From Chinchilla lanigera (taxonomy: Eukaryota; Chordata; Mammalia; Rodentia; Chinchillidae): DNA of 64,000 nucleotides. Location of the stretch: NCBI RefSeq assembly GCF_000276665.1, contig NW_004955417.1:28376145-28440144 (forward strand), given 5' to 3'. The number at the start of each line of letters is the position of its first letter. The first letter of the stretch is position 1. A program made the translations under genes and the position numbers. Positions 12,618 to 23,815 of this stretch are shown here, one piece after another. The notes beneath the pieces were generated by a model that was given only the letters and a program-made list of their open reading frames with translations, was not told where the DNA came from and searched no databases.

Positions 12618-13129
12618 CAACCCTTAGGCTGTAACTACTTGTTAGATCCTTCTGTGTATCTCTGTCTTCCTGAGAAACCACTTTGAAGATACCACCATGT
12701 ATTACAGCAGTCATTGATATTTTCCTACTAATCTATCCATAACTCTGTAATGTTTGTATTGTTCCTATCCTATTTCATAAATGGATCCATGTTTATTATT
12801 ATGTGTTTCCTACAACAACCATTGAGAATTATTGGATGATTATTCAGTAGGTCACTCAAGTATAGTTCTATTTATATTCTTTAGAAGCCACTTTGAAGAT
12901 ACTTAAGTATAGTACAACTATTGATAATCTCCTACCTCTTTTGTCTGTAACTCACTATCATTTGTCTATTTGTTTTCCTGAGAAACTATCTTATAGATAA
13001 CAATATGTAAAACAATAACTATTGATAATTTCCTACCACTTTGTCTGTAATTCGGTAAGCCCCTCCTATTATTATGTTATCCTTCTTTTACTCTTTAAAA
13101 TAAAAAAAAAAAAGAAGGATTGGAAGATA

Positions 13130-13482
13130 CAGTGGACCCTCAAGTTACAACTGGCCTAAAACAAGAACAACTTGGGTTATGACTGGAATTTTAGTTTTAA
13201 CTTATGACCAAAGTTGTGAGTTATGACCTGACTGTTGGCCGCTTGGCTTCCAGATGGTCTCAGATACAGATGTCACCCTTGGAGAGTTCTGGAAGGAACA
13301 TTACAGCATCCTTTCCTGTAGGGTTGAGTGAGAAATCCTGGGCCGTTGTCTAAGGACTCAGACCTGCTGTATACAGGAGAGAGACTTTGAAGACCGTGCA
13401 GAGGAGCCTGAGCCTTCAATGAACAACCTGAGTTACAACCAGCCCTTGGAAAAGAATTGAGTTCATAAGTCAGGGTCCACTG
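13130..13482. mobile_element. Tigger/pogo-type non-autonomous DNA transposon, complete
   Basis: Terminal inverted repeats are visible: CAGTGGACCCTCAAGTTA at the left and, on the complement of the right end, CAGTGGACCCTGACTTATGAA. A TA precedes the left end (13,128-13,129) and TG follows the right end (decayed TA). The 353-bp interior has no transposase frame. It resembles mammalian MER-type Tigger derivatives. Confidence 0.8.
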
Positions 13483-13963
13483 TGCATTTAAGAAAATATT
13501 TCAAGAAGTATATTAGAAAGACGAAGAATTGGAAAATGGGAAGAGATAAAAAATCCAACAGGAGGATAAAAGGCAATTTGTAGTGTGAAGGAAGAAAGTC
13601 TTAAAGCAGTCAAAGGCTTTGGGCCTTCCCCAGTCCAAACAGAGGAGGAGGCATTTGGTCACACGTTACACTGACTCTTACAACCGCTGTCTCGGTAGCT
13701 CTTGGTAGCTTGGTAACTTTCTGTGTTTCTTTACAGTGGAAAACTCTTTCACACTATAAGAAGAGTGGGGATAATAGGCTGCAGGAATGATTGATTTTCT
13801 TGCATGTAGCTGGGGCTGAGAGCGGACAGGCCCTGGGGCAGGGCCTGACACAGGGGGAGGGGTGGCTGGACTCGAAGCTCTGTCCTCGGCTGTGCCAAGC
13901 ATCACAGGTGTGGTCAGAGCCGGCGGCAGCCTTGTGAATGGACACCTTCCTGCAATGCTGTCT
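13483..13963. other. Unique non-coding DNA
   Basis: Nothing recognised. Confidence 0.4.
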
Positions 13964-14155
13964 TTTGTGTCCCAGGCCTTTTTTAAAAATTTTGTCTTTT
14001 TGAGACAGGGTCGTGCTATGCGGTTCAGGCTGGCCTTGAGCTCACTTTGTAGCCCCGGCTTGTCTCGAACTCACAACGATCTTCCTGCCTCAGCCTCCCG
14101 AGTGCTGGGATTACAGGCAAGCGCCACCATGCCCGGCTTTGTGTCCTAGGCCTTT
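13964..14155 (-). repeat. B1-like 7SL SINE with 18-bp target duplication
   Basis: The SINE (13,982-14,137) is antisense: T-rich start, TTGAGACAGGG, and CCTCCCGAGTGCTGGGATTA down to GCCACCATGCCCGGC, the 7SL-like 5' end. The internal ~29-bp duplication of rodent B1 is present (GGCTGGCCTTGAGCTCAC, then the GCTTGTCTCGAACTCAC copy). TTTGTGTCCCAGGCCTTT at 13,964-13,981 is repeated at 14,138-14,155 with one mismatch. Confidence 0.9.
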
Positions 14156-14924
14156 ATCCCTGGGAGGAACAGGAAGCAGGAACTCAGTGTGCTGTGTTTC
14201 TGGGGTTGCAGCGCCTGTGGAGTTTAGCTTTGTTTAGATTGGCTTTGCCCACCAACATCTTCAGGAGAAAGATGAAAATTTTCAACACGGGTGCTTTCCA
14301 TCTGGACAGTTTGCTTCTTTAGCAATACATGTAACACTGAGCTAACACAAAAGGAAACTCTCCCTTGCCAAATTAAAGCGGTGAGCCTTTAAGCTCGCAA
14401 AGGGAACAACACGGAGAAAAAGCTCGGCGATTCTCCTCACTGTCCAAACGTCTGGGGAACGCAGTGGGGTTTGAAGGGCTCTCACCGCAGCTCCTGGAAA
14501 TGTGAGTTAACAGATGACACCGCACGAACTGTGGCTCTTCAAATAGACTCTGTGCCTCTCCCTGGGGGACACGAGGAGGAGGAGAAAAGGCCCCCTGAAT
14601 CATCCCGCTTCACCTCAAAGCAGCAGCAAATGCTGGCTTTAGCCGGTTGGGCTGCTCCGCATGGGAGCTGCTGCAGGTCTGGGATGCGCAGCCGTGCTGT
14701 CGGCATCACCCCACAGCTGTCAGCAGACAGTGGTCGCATTTCCTTTGCCTCCTCTCTACTTCCGTAGCAGTCTAACTTCTCTCAGGGAGCTCCGAGCTTC
14801 TGGAAGTGAGTGGTACTTTTACTGAACCCATGCGGAGGGTGCCTAGCACAAGGCACTGAGCAGGCTGGCCACTCCGTAAGTAAATGGTTAAAATGAATTC
14901 AGTATGATTTTAAAAAACAATGAG
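14156..14924. other. Unique non-coding DNA
   Basis: Nothing recognised. The overlapping frames of up to 98 codons look like shadows in a GC-richer stretch. Confidence 0.4.
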
Positions 14925-15043
14925 GGGGGGACTGAGGATTCAGCTCAGCGGCACAGTGCCTGCCTGGCAAGCAGGTCGTGAGTTCGATTCCTGGTCCCGA
15001 AAAAAAACCAAACAACAACAACAAAAACTAAACAAACAAAAAG
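14925..15043 (+). repeat. ID-like tRNA-derived SINE with intact Pol III boxes
   Basis: The body has an A box (TTCAGCTCAGCGG) and a B box (GAGTTCGATTCC) at tRNA-like spacing, then an A-rich (AAC/CAA)n tail. CAATGAGGGG at the start and CAATGCGAGGGG after the tail form a slightly diverged target duplication. The boxes look usable, so this copy may be young. Confidence 0.85.
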
Positions 15044-15383
15044 CAATGCGAGGGGTGGATTAGCAAAATCTTACTTATAGAGCCTATCCTAAGCCCCCTT
15101 AACTGTGGGCACAGCTGTTATGTCCAAGTACTTTATGCTTGTGCATTGAGTCAATTTAACAAAAATTTACAGAGCTCTGCTGGTCGCTTCACCAAGAGCT
15201 CGGAAGGCAAGAGAGGCGCTGATGCCAAACTGCACCAGTGGATCCCTTGCCCTCTGGGAGCCCGAAGCCCAGCAGGCCAGCTTGGGGATCTGGCTCGAAC
15301 AAGCTGGGCGGTAAGATTGGTTAGACAGTCCCCAGGTAGAACCCTATTTGAGTACCTTGAAAAGTACTAGATATGAATCCAGG
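15044..15383. other. Unique non-coding DNA
   Basis: Nothing recognised. Confidence 0.35.
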
Positions 15384-15523
15384 ATTTTTTTTTTTTTTTG
15401 GTCTCTTTGAGACAGGGTCTCACTATGCAGTTCAGGCTGGCCTTGAGCTCACTTTGTAGCTCAGGATGGCCTCGAACTCACAGTAATCCTCTGGCCTCAG
15501 TCTCCTGAGGGCTAGGACTATAG
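15384..15523 (-). repeat. B1-like SINE, 5'-truncated
   Basis: This copy is antisense, with a T16 run, TTGAGACAGGGTCTCACTATG, and the ~29-bp duplication (GGCTGGCCTTGAGCTCAC / GGATGGCCTCGAACTCAC). It stops at GGGCTAGGACTATAG without the 7SL 5' end. AGTACTAGATA lies on both sides (15,363 and about 15,523), with an extra copy just downstream. Confidence 0.85.
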
Positions 15524-16333
15524 TACTAGATAAGAGTACTAGATAAATGGATGGAAAATAAGGTTGTTAGTCCAGGGTTTGAAAAAGGCAAGCAAGCAAA
15601 TCAAGAGGGCATGGGCTGTGCAGAGTGTTTTGGAGAGGGAGCTGATGCTTCTGGCCTCATGCCTTCTGATTCCCGACCGCGGCGTCTTCCCTTCCCCGCC
15701 AGGGCCACTGACTCAGAATTGCTTCGCCACCTCTTCATGGGCGGCTCTGCTGGGCCAGGTCTACACTGATCAGCGCCGGGGTGACCACTGGGTCCAGCAG
15801 CCCCGCTTTGCTTCTTGGCTCCCTCTCCTGGTTCCGCTTGCTCGTGGGCTGTGACATTAGGGGTCAGTTTCCAAGCACGGGATTCCTGCAGGGTCCACGC
15901 AAGAAGACACCAAATGCCCAGGAGGAATCTGTTTCTGGACACTCAGTGTTTCTTGGGACTGTGCCAGGGGAATGGGGGTCACCGGCAGGAGCTGAATGGA
16001 GCCCAAGTCCAGGCGGGCATGGGAAGGGGGCCTGAGGACGACTTCGCTGTCCTGCAGCTGCAGGGAAACAGGTAGCAATGGTGCTTCCGGTTCCTCTCCA
16101 ATGTCTGCCCAGTGCCCTGAGGTGTGCTGTTCTGACAGGGAGTGTGAGCACCCCTGGCCTGTGCATCTTCGGCCTTCTGGGACAACCCTGCACTCTGCTG
16201 GGGGGGGGGGCTACTGTCCCCTCTCTAGCTGTGGGGTTCTAGAGAGAGCCACCGTGTTGTTACCCGACATTGCCTACCTGGCCACAGGTGATAGGTTAGG
16301 GAGTGGCCAAAGGATCCAGAGTGGGCAGTCATA
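15524..16333. other. Unique GC-rich DNA
   Basis: Several overlapping frames up to 113 codons on both strands reflect GC content, not a gene. A G10 run lies at 16,200. No exon signature was recognised. Confidence 0.4.
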
Positions 16334-16432
16334 GAAGCTGGGCATGGTGGCACAGACCCAAATCCTAGCACTCTGGGAGGCTGAGGCAGGAGTACCACAA
16401 GTTCAAGCCCAACGTGGGATACATCTGCAACA
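16334..16432 (+). repeat. B1-like SINE fragment
   Basis: GCTGGGCATGGTGGCACA, ACTCTGGGAGGCTGAGGCAGG and ACAAGTTCAAGCCCAACG follow the first ~95 bp of a B1/Alu-type element. The 3' half is missing. Confidence 0.85.
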
Positions 16433-18404
16433 AATATTTTAATGATTTTTAATAAAAGGGAAATATATGTTTAATGGGGTAATATTTTTAGGAAAGTGAA
16501 AGCAAAAATCATCTGTAATTATATAACCGAGAGGTGACCAACAGAAATCACATGTTTATTTCTATTTTCTGACTCTTTATCTTCAGTGTAATCCCCAAAA
16601 TTGCTGACGGAGAATCATGTCCAAAAGAGACTTCAAGATGCAATTGAAAATGTTTTTAAAACATCTGTTTGTATGGGCTAAGAAGGTAGATCAGTGGATA
16701 TCTGGACAAGGAAGGGAGAGGAAAGAAAAGAGGGAGGGAAAGAAGGAGGGAGAAAGGCGGGTGAAGGAGGGGAGGAGGGAGGGAGGGAGCAAGGGAGGAA
16801 GAGGGATGCTGAGAGAAGTGGAAAGGACATAACCAAGAAAATGACACAGGAGAGTGGAAAGAGCTCACAGCCCTCAGAGGGTTTGCGAGACTGTCTACTT
16901 CATCAGCAGATGTGTGCCCTGCATGACCAAGGATGAATATTCAGCAGGCTCTGGGCTAACCCTGCAAACAGTCTACTCGACAGCTTTAAGTAGAGAAGGA
17001 AAGCTACACTCCTGGACTCACCCTGGCTGGTGGAGGCGAGGCAGATGCTCAGTACAGATACTGCAGCCCACCACAAAGACAGTAGAGGAGGAAAAGGTCA
17101 GGCGGAAGGTAACGCTTTCCCAAAGGAAGCCTGCAGCTGGGAAGCATCACCTTGGGGATTTCACCGGTCCACAGGGAGCCATTACCCGTGACTTCAGCCC
17201 CAGATGGCGAGGCAGGGAAAGGAAACAGTGAAGGGGAAATGAAGGTCATTTAGAGAATGAGTGTGCCTGGGATATGAGGAGGCTGCACGTCATGCAGCTA
17301 CAGCACCCTGGAAATCTCCCCCAGAACCACATTCCTGCACAGCACACTGGAGTCTGTCCCGTGCCTTCTGAACATGAAAATCTGCAAGAATCTACACTAG
17401 GGAAAGTTTTTCAGAGAGTCTGCAGACATTGGTGTATGTGAGTGTTGGTCTGAGGGTGTTTTTAATACCACATGGAAACAGACATTAGCAAGAGCTGCCT
17501 GCTTGAATTACAGCACAGCTGTAAGATTAGTATGCAGGGATGAAAAGGTGTTGATGTATAGTCATGGAAATATATCCAATATGCTCACATATACTTTAAG
17601 TGAAAGGGCAGATGTTAAAGTAGTGTGTATAAAGTAATCTTGATTTTCTTAAAAATATTAGTGCATATATAAATATGTGCCTATTTTTAAAATTCAGCAA
17701 GGTTGTGCCAAAATGTTTGCAGTGATTATATTTGAATGATAGGCTTCTAGGTATTTAAAATATGTTTGCTTGACTTGTTTTCATTTTTTTCAGAAAGGAA
17801 TGTATTATTAGTATGGTAATATAAGTTAAGGTAACTTTCAAAGGGGAAACAGGGCTACTTCCTCCCTTCTCACACTCCATTCAGTGGCCCTCAGGTCCTA
17901 GGAAAGGGGCACTTGGTTCACAGCAGCTAGTCTACCCTGCACACTCCCCCTGGGACCTGGGGTTGAGATTCCAATACGCAGAGCCCAGTGATGAGCTCTT
18001 GGGTTGGAAGGACACTTGGAGCAGGACCCAGAGCTGGCAGCATGCTGGGTCAAAGCCACTGTGCTTGGAATACAGGGAGCAGAGCGGGCCTGGTCCCTGC
18101 AGAGAGGGAGCAGGAGTGGAGAGAGATTCCAGAGATGAGCAGGGCTGAGAGAGCCTGGGCCACAGAGCAATGGGTGGGCCGGCCAGCATGGAGCCTCCAG
18201 TTCTGCTTCAATTTCACTTTTGGCTTTTAGAACATCTATGAAACTGTTTCATTTTTCGAATAAAAATTCCTGTCTCCTAGCAGATTGAAGTGAGCTTCTA
18301 TTCACTGAGAGAGGGAGATAGACATGTACAACCCAAACAAGCAGCAGTGTAGGACAGCGGAGTAGACTGGGCACAAGACCACACCTCTGCAGGAGGCTGG
18401 CCAG
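16433..18404. other. Unique DNA with a purine-rich tract
   Basis: A (GGGA/GGAA)n tract spans about 16,707-16,807 and accounts for the Lys/Glu/Arg-rich frames there. The rest is AT-rich with no recognised family. Confidence 0.5.
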
Positions 18405-18756
18405 CGTGTCTAGCACCATCTCAGACTCTTCTTGCTGCCATAACAAAATACCAGAGACGGGATGGTTTGTGAACAACAGAAATTTATTTCTCACAGTCTG
18501 GATGGTGAGAGCCCAAGGTCAAGGACAGCAGATTTGGTGCCTGGTGAGTGTCGTTCTCTGCCTCCATGATGGTGCCATGAAACGGTGTCCCCACCTTGGA
18601 AAGCAGTGGACAGAGGGGTGAACACGCTCCCCCAAGTCCTTTCTGAAGGGCACTAATCCCCTCCCATCCCTTCCGAGAGGCCCCACCTGCCAACACTGTG
18701 GTGGTGGAGACTGGGTCTTTGCAGAATTTTGGAGGAACACAAGTGTTCAGACCACA
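18405..18756 (-). mobile_element. ERVL-MaLR (MLT1-like) solo LTR
   Basis: On the minus strand it runs from TGTGGTCTGAACACTTGTG through CCCACCTTGG-type blocks to ATAAATTTCTGTTGTTCACA and TTTTGTTATGGCAGCAAG, the classic MLT1-type 3' end with its AATAAA. It explains most of the overlapping minus frames here. Confidence 0.8.
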
Positions 18757-21329
18757 GCCGACACCAAGCTGGGATTTTACTTTTCCAGCCATGGCCACAA
18801 AGATGGAGAAAGTGGTCACCACAGTTCTTATTCAAGAGCCAGGTGGCGTAAAAGAGGAGTGAAATGTTTCTACCAAGGCAGATGCAGTTCCTAATCGTAC
18901 CTACCCAGAAACGTGGCTTCAAGAATTTCCCTAAAGACTTTTGAAGGTGAAGAATTCTACAGTGCAGCTCTCTTATTCCGTATTCTGAATTCTGTTGTGC
19001 GGAACTTAGCCTAATGTGTATGACAGCCTTGGCAAAAAAAGCACTCTGTAAGTGCATCGTCAATATAATAACAAATTGAATTAGGACGTTCATTTTGTTC
19101 TGCAGAGTTTCTCTCCTGAGCTGATTATGTCTGAATGGCTCTTGTTAGACGCTCTCTCATTATGAGGAACACACTGTTCTGGTCCAGCCCCCTGTCAGGC
19201 GTCACCTGTTTGGCCCTTTCTGCTCTTATTTATTATTTATTTACTTTTTGAGTAGCCCGTCACGTTATGATTTGAAGCTCAGAGCCATAGCATTAGAACT
19301 GCCATAAGTGGCTTCCCCTAAGTTTCTCTGACAGTGAGTGGTGGTTGCATTTGGAAGTGGAACGGTGACAGCTAGCCTGTGAGATTGTGGGCGAGGTCAA
19401 AGGATGGCCCAACGAATAAGGACCCTGACATTTTCCCAACAGCCCTCTCCTAGTTGCCTAATTTACATTTCATCCTAATAAAGCAGGACGGGTTGTGAGC
19501 TATGTCCTAAGTCTCCTGCCATTCAAGTGTCTAAATTATGTTGCTAAGGAGAGGTTTAATAAGAATATTATTTTTAATGGACACTTTCTAGAATAGTTTT
19601 GGAATTGCAGAAACACCAAGCAGACAGTACGGGGAGTTCCTATCTATCTTTTCTCCAGCTTCTGCTCCAGTGCCCGCTCTTACCCACACCTTGTGTGAAG
19701 GGGGTGCCCTGTACACAGTGGATGGCAGAGCTCTGGTATGTTGCTGGTAACTGAAGCCGTGGTTTGTGCGAATCTAATAATTTTTTTCTGCTGCCCCTTT
19801 TCTGTGCCAGGATCCCCTTCAGGGCCTCAGTAGCTGCCGTGTCTCTGGAGGCCCCTCTTGGCTGTGTAAATAAACCTCCAAATGCCCGAGAACTCTGAGG
19901 GAGGGTGGTTTCTGGTGTTGGCCTTCTCCTGTGACCCTTACGGGTGCACACACCACATTTCTCCTCCTTCAAGAGGACAAAAGTATTCAAAATGTGTGGG
20001 AAAACCAAATATCCTAACCACAATGAGTTCTCTAAGCAAGCATTAGTATCTGCCACCCCAGGAGAAGTGTCAGTGTGCTTTACGACACCCCTCACGTGGT
20101 TAATTCTGAGGTAGAGTTGCTGTGTCTTTTCTCCTTCGGACACATACTCTGGTCAGTCAGGCTCTGGGGCTGCTGATGCTTCTTTTACCCCCAGTCTAGT
20201 GTCAAAGCTTTCTTTATTCAAACTGAAACTTTTATGAGTTTGAAGGCTTTGGATGATTTCTTCTGCCTCAGTGCTAGTTTCTAGCTTGTGGGCCTTCTGA
20301 AGTGGCCAGACAGAGCAGTAGGAGCCCGTGGAGCCCAGGCCTTTGGAGCACCACCGTCCTTCCCTGCTGGGTTGCTCCAGGCAGCCCTTAGGCCAGCTGC
20401 TCCCATTGACGCCGGCACCTGGTCTGCCTGGGCACGGGGATCGGACAGGATGCAGAGTCCTTCCAGTGATGACCTGGGAGCTCCATGGGCAGGCAGCAAG
20501 AACTGTATTTAGGCATCAGGATGGGGATAGAATTGGGTAACTCAGAATTCCTGAGAAGAAGCCTACACAGGGAAAGCAGCAAGCCCGGATGGAAGAGGGA
20601 CCATGAGGGTCCCGAGGAACCAAATCCACACGGAGACACCAGATGGCGTGGCGAAGCGTTTGCAGAAGGAGCGGAGGAGGTACCGGGAGAGACAGGAGAG
20701 GCCGGGCTCACTGGACAGCCGTCTCTAGGAACTCGTGGGCAGAGGGCGCTGAGGGGGCTGTGGGCCCCAAACCGATGCCCAGGCTGTGACCTCTCCTTCT
20801 GTCCTGCAGGCTTCGCCCTTTGGTGCTCTCAGGGATCCTAGAGAGCTGTGCTGACCTCATCCTCATCCTTCTTCACAGCCCTGTTCCTATGGGAACAGCA
20901 GGAGTCTCAGAAGCTCATGTGCCTCGTCCCTGTTCAAGCCGGCAAGAGCTGTGACTAAGGCTGCAAAGATCTAACCACCCTCAACGCCTTTGCTTTGCAC
21001 AGCACAGAGAAACTCCAGGTTGCTTTATAGAGTTTGACCTTCAGCTCCAGTTTTGGGAAGCAGCGTTCCAAAAACCCGATTAAAGCAATCCAAATTATGC
21101 CAGGGCTGAAAAATGTTGTGTCCTGCCCCAAGACACGTACCCCACTCCAAAGCCTTTCCTTGGCCCATGCTGCTTGCATGGAGTTCCTTTGTTAACTGAC
21201 GGTAACACGGTCAGGTTAGTAATGCCGTTTGATGTCAGAGTGATTACGACTGGGTGCCCTCCGGGGCTTTCTCTTCTCAGAATGAGTCACTAGTAATTAT
21301 ATAAGCTAAGGTAACGTCCTAAGAAATTT
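18757..21329. other. Unique non-coding DNA
   Basis: No repeat was recognised. The longest minus frame (167 codons, 19,640-20,143) shows no domain I know. The stretch at 19,130-19,570 is unusually free of repeats and rich in TAAT/ATTA motifs. Confidence 0.4.
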
Positions 21330-21510
21330 ACATACACGAGTTCATTTAATCTTCCCATCAGCTCTTTAAAGAAGGTGCAATCACCCTTCCCTTTTTGTAC
21401 ATAATGACATTGAGGCTTAGCGAGGTTAAATAATTGACCACAGTATGTACAGCTGTTAGGTAGGATTTGAAGTATAATAAGCTTGATATCAGAGCCTTAC
21501 ATCTTAACCT
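21330..21510 (-). repeat. MIR SINE
   Basis: Antisense MIR: ATTGAGGCTTAGCGAGGTTAAATAATTG, an ACAGCTGTTAGGTAGGATTTGAA B-box region and CAGAGCCTTACATCTTAACC are the reverse of the normal MIR order. Confidence 0.7.
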
Positions 21511-23400
21511 GGGGCCGAGTCTTCTGGTGCCCACCCTTGGTGGGACCGAGCGCTTCTAGTCCTTGGAGAGCTGGCATTGAGGTCAATGCCACTGACTGTT
21601 CGCGTGGCTCTCCTTGAGTTTCGATTTCCTGTTAGTGTGCTCAGCCTGCCTGTAGACAAGTGTCTGATAAACACCCTTCGAAGGTCAGTGCTGAGGAAAT
21701 AACTACAGGGTGCTACAGGTTGGAGCCACAGAAATCCAGCCCTGAATGTCTGTTCTTCACAACGCCTGCCTGGTCTGGGCTGTCTCAGGAGCCAGCTGCT
21801 CCACGCGGACTGCACCCCCAGGGCAGTATTTCTCCCTAGGAGCGGTGCACTTCTCTCTCTCACTAATCTTTTGCACTGTGTCTCTCCTCCAGACATCAAA
21901 ACTCACCAGGCGAAGGGTCAACAAAAGCGGTGTGGTGACGGATGCTACTCACAAACATGGCGGACAGCTGGTGACCATCTCTGTCCTCCAGGGACAGTGG
22001 CTTCCTGCTCAGTCCGCTTCTCTGGCTTCTGCGCTCTGTCCAGCTGTGTAGCTGCATGTGTGACAGACACTGTGATGAAAGTCTCCCCCACGCCTGGGAG
22101 CCCCCATTTCCCAAGGCGCTGGCTCCTCAGGCCCCTGTGTCTCACTGACACGGAGAGGGGAGACGACCGGCCCCACGGCACAAAGCGCCTCGTGCCAATC
22201 ACATCTGCACAGTGGCATCTTTTGTAGAATCTTGCCTGCAGAGAAGGACCTGGCGTGGAAGCTACCGCACCCAGCTGCCCTCCCAGGAGCTGCCAGTCTC
22301 TTTCTTCTCTGCCAGTCCTGGTGCCCGGTCCTCTCTTAGCCTCCCTTGCAATGAGCGCACAGGCAAGCGGGTCAGTGTCTGCTCACAGACCTGCTCTTCC
22401 TAGAAAAGGGAAAGTATCCCCTTTTTCCTTTTCTGGGTGCGATTTGCCTGCCTATGACCCCTGAAACCACTGTGGCCTTTTTGAGGTCAGGAGGGGAGGC
22501 ATTAGCGTCAGCTTGCGAGTGCAGAAGGGAAGCACCTGGCTCTCTGAGCTGCGGCTCCAGCCTTGGGAATGCGCTGCCTTGACTTTCTTGCTGCAGTGAT
22601 GGTAATCATAATTATTATCGCTAATAATCATAATTATTATCACCAGTCTAGGTCCCAGCAGCTCACACTTCTCTAGAGCCTGTTGTGAGCCAAATGCGCT
22701 TGATTATTATGTGGACTCATAAATATCTGAGTTGTTTGAGCCACACATTCAAGCCAGGTGTTCTATTATTTGCAGCTGAACACATCTAAGGTGATGCATT
22801 CTCCACTCCGGCTCTTGTGCTTGAAGCCTCAGAGATCCCAGAGAGGCCTTGCAGGGGGCAGGCGTGACCCCACACCCTGCAGACACACGATCCCCCCATC
22901 AGGATGCACCCTGCTTGCCAAGCCTCCTACAGTGAAATTCTTTTTCCAAGCATCTTGGAGCTGTAAGCAGAGGGTCCTGGACAGCCAGGGTGAGCATGGC
23001 CTTCATTTTCAGCTGCTGACCTCAGAGTCAGGTAGATCACAAGGAGCAGTACGTATGGGGTCCCTCGAGGACCGCTCCTGACACCGCGTTTGGAGATGGG
23101 GGCTGGAAATGAGGTTGGGGTGTTTCCAGGACTCCTCCATTACTCCCAGCCTGCACTGTGTGTCTTAGCAGCCAGCCAGGCTTTTCTGAAGATTCATACT
23201 TTCCCCATCACACAGAACATTGGCCCAGACACTGCCCAAAGCAGTCGTTTTCCTGCTCTCACATTCTCCTTGACAAACCCCGCACATCTACAGCCCTTAA
23301 ATAATAAAATAAACACCGTCGCCAGGGAGCTCTGTGCACAGAGACGTCTTGGACAGATGTAGCTCCGGGTGATCACAGAGACTTATGCATGACCTTCTGC
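21511..23400. other. Unique GC-richer DNA
   Basis: No repeat was recognised, apart from an AT-rich direct repeat (AATCATAATTATTATC twice) at about 22,603-22,644. A good splice-acceptor-like pyrimidine tract ends at 21,893, but no exon can be defined after it. Confidence 0.4.
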
Positions 23401-23815
23401 TGCGTCCCGAGCAGCTCTTGAAGTTACCAGGGCGAGGGCGGTGAGAGGATGGAGAAAAAAGGACAAGAGTTAGAATACAGAAAACTGAGGCCAGACGGAG
23501 CCCTCTCTCCTGATGGGAGAAGAAAGGAAGAAGGAGGAGGAGGAGGAGGAGGAGGAGGAGCGAGGGCCCCAAGCGCATTTATTTATACGCTGGGGAGTTT
23601 GAATGTCACGTGAAACCTTGCACCTAACAGCTTATCCACGTGGCCTGCGTGGGGCGTCCAGTGTTCTGAGGAGAGAGCACCTCCTTTGTGGGGCTTGCCT
23701 CAGGCGCTCTGTGTTCCCGAGTCTGGCCGTGCTCCAGGCTGCACGAGTGATTGATCTCCAGCTTCAGCTGCTGCCCACAACCTTCGCTCCGCATCACTGT
23801 CTAGGTCCCAGGAAT
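23401..23815 (-). mobile_element. LTR remnant, same family as the copy at 39.5 kb
   Basis: On the minus strand: GTGGGCAGCAGCTGA, GCTGGAGATCAATCACTCGTGCAG, then GTATAAATAAATGCGCTTGG (TATA/AATAAA), a CT-rich tract, TCTCCCATCAGGAGAGAGGG, CTGTATTCTAACTCTTGTCC and an end at GGGACGCA. All these blocks recur in order on the plus strand at 39,455-39,678. A (GGA)n tract (23,527-23,562) interrupts R/U5, and about 130 bp lie between the GCTGGAGATC block and the TATA box here but not in the other copy. Confidence 0.6.

Larger units (their letters stand above)
11844..13127 (+). mobile_element. Complete retroposed unit with target duplication and poly(A)
   Basis: The 12-bp sequence AGGATTGGAAGA occurs perfectly at 11,844-11,855 and 13,116-13,127. 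Between them lies a 1,260-bp unit with four parts. First come GC-rich 84-88 bp tandem repeats (11,860-12,055). Next is a region with long but frame-broken open reading (12,100-12,617). An AT-rich 3' part follows, with three loosely repeated segments at about 12,671, 12,881 and 12,984 that share 'CACTTTGAAGATAC' or 'ATTGATAAT' blocks. Last is AAAATAAAAAAAAAAAA. These are marks of L1-mediated retroposition. It is either a processed pseudogene of a gene I do not recognise or a non-autonomous composite retroposon with a VNTR at its front. Confidence 0.8.

Noticed and set aside
16617..16868. Lys/Glu/Gly-rich frame
   Set aside because: It comes from the GGGA/GGAA tract at 16.7-16.8 kb.
18653..19093. 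146-codon minus-strand frame
   Set aside because: It overlaps the end of a MaLR LTR and continues into unique DNA without any protein family pattern.
19640..20143. 167-codon minus-strand frame
   Set aside because: No recognisable domain, no exon structure or promoter context, and other frames are also open nearby.
22603..22644. Possible palindrome or cruciform
   Set aside because: It is mainly a direct duplication of an AT-rich word; the apparent inverted symmetry comes from its composition.
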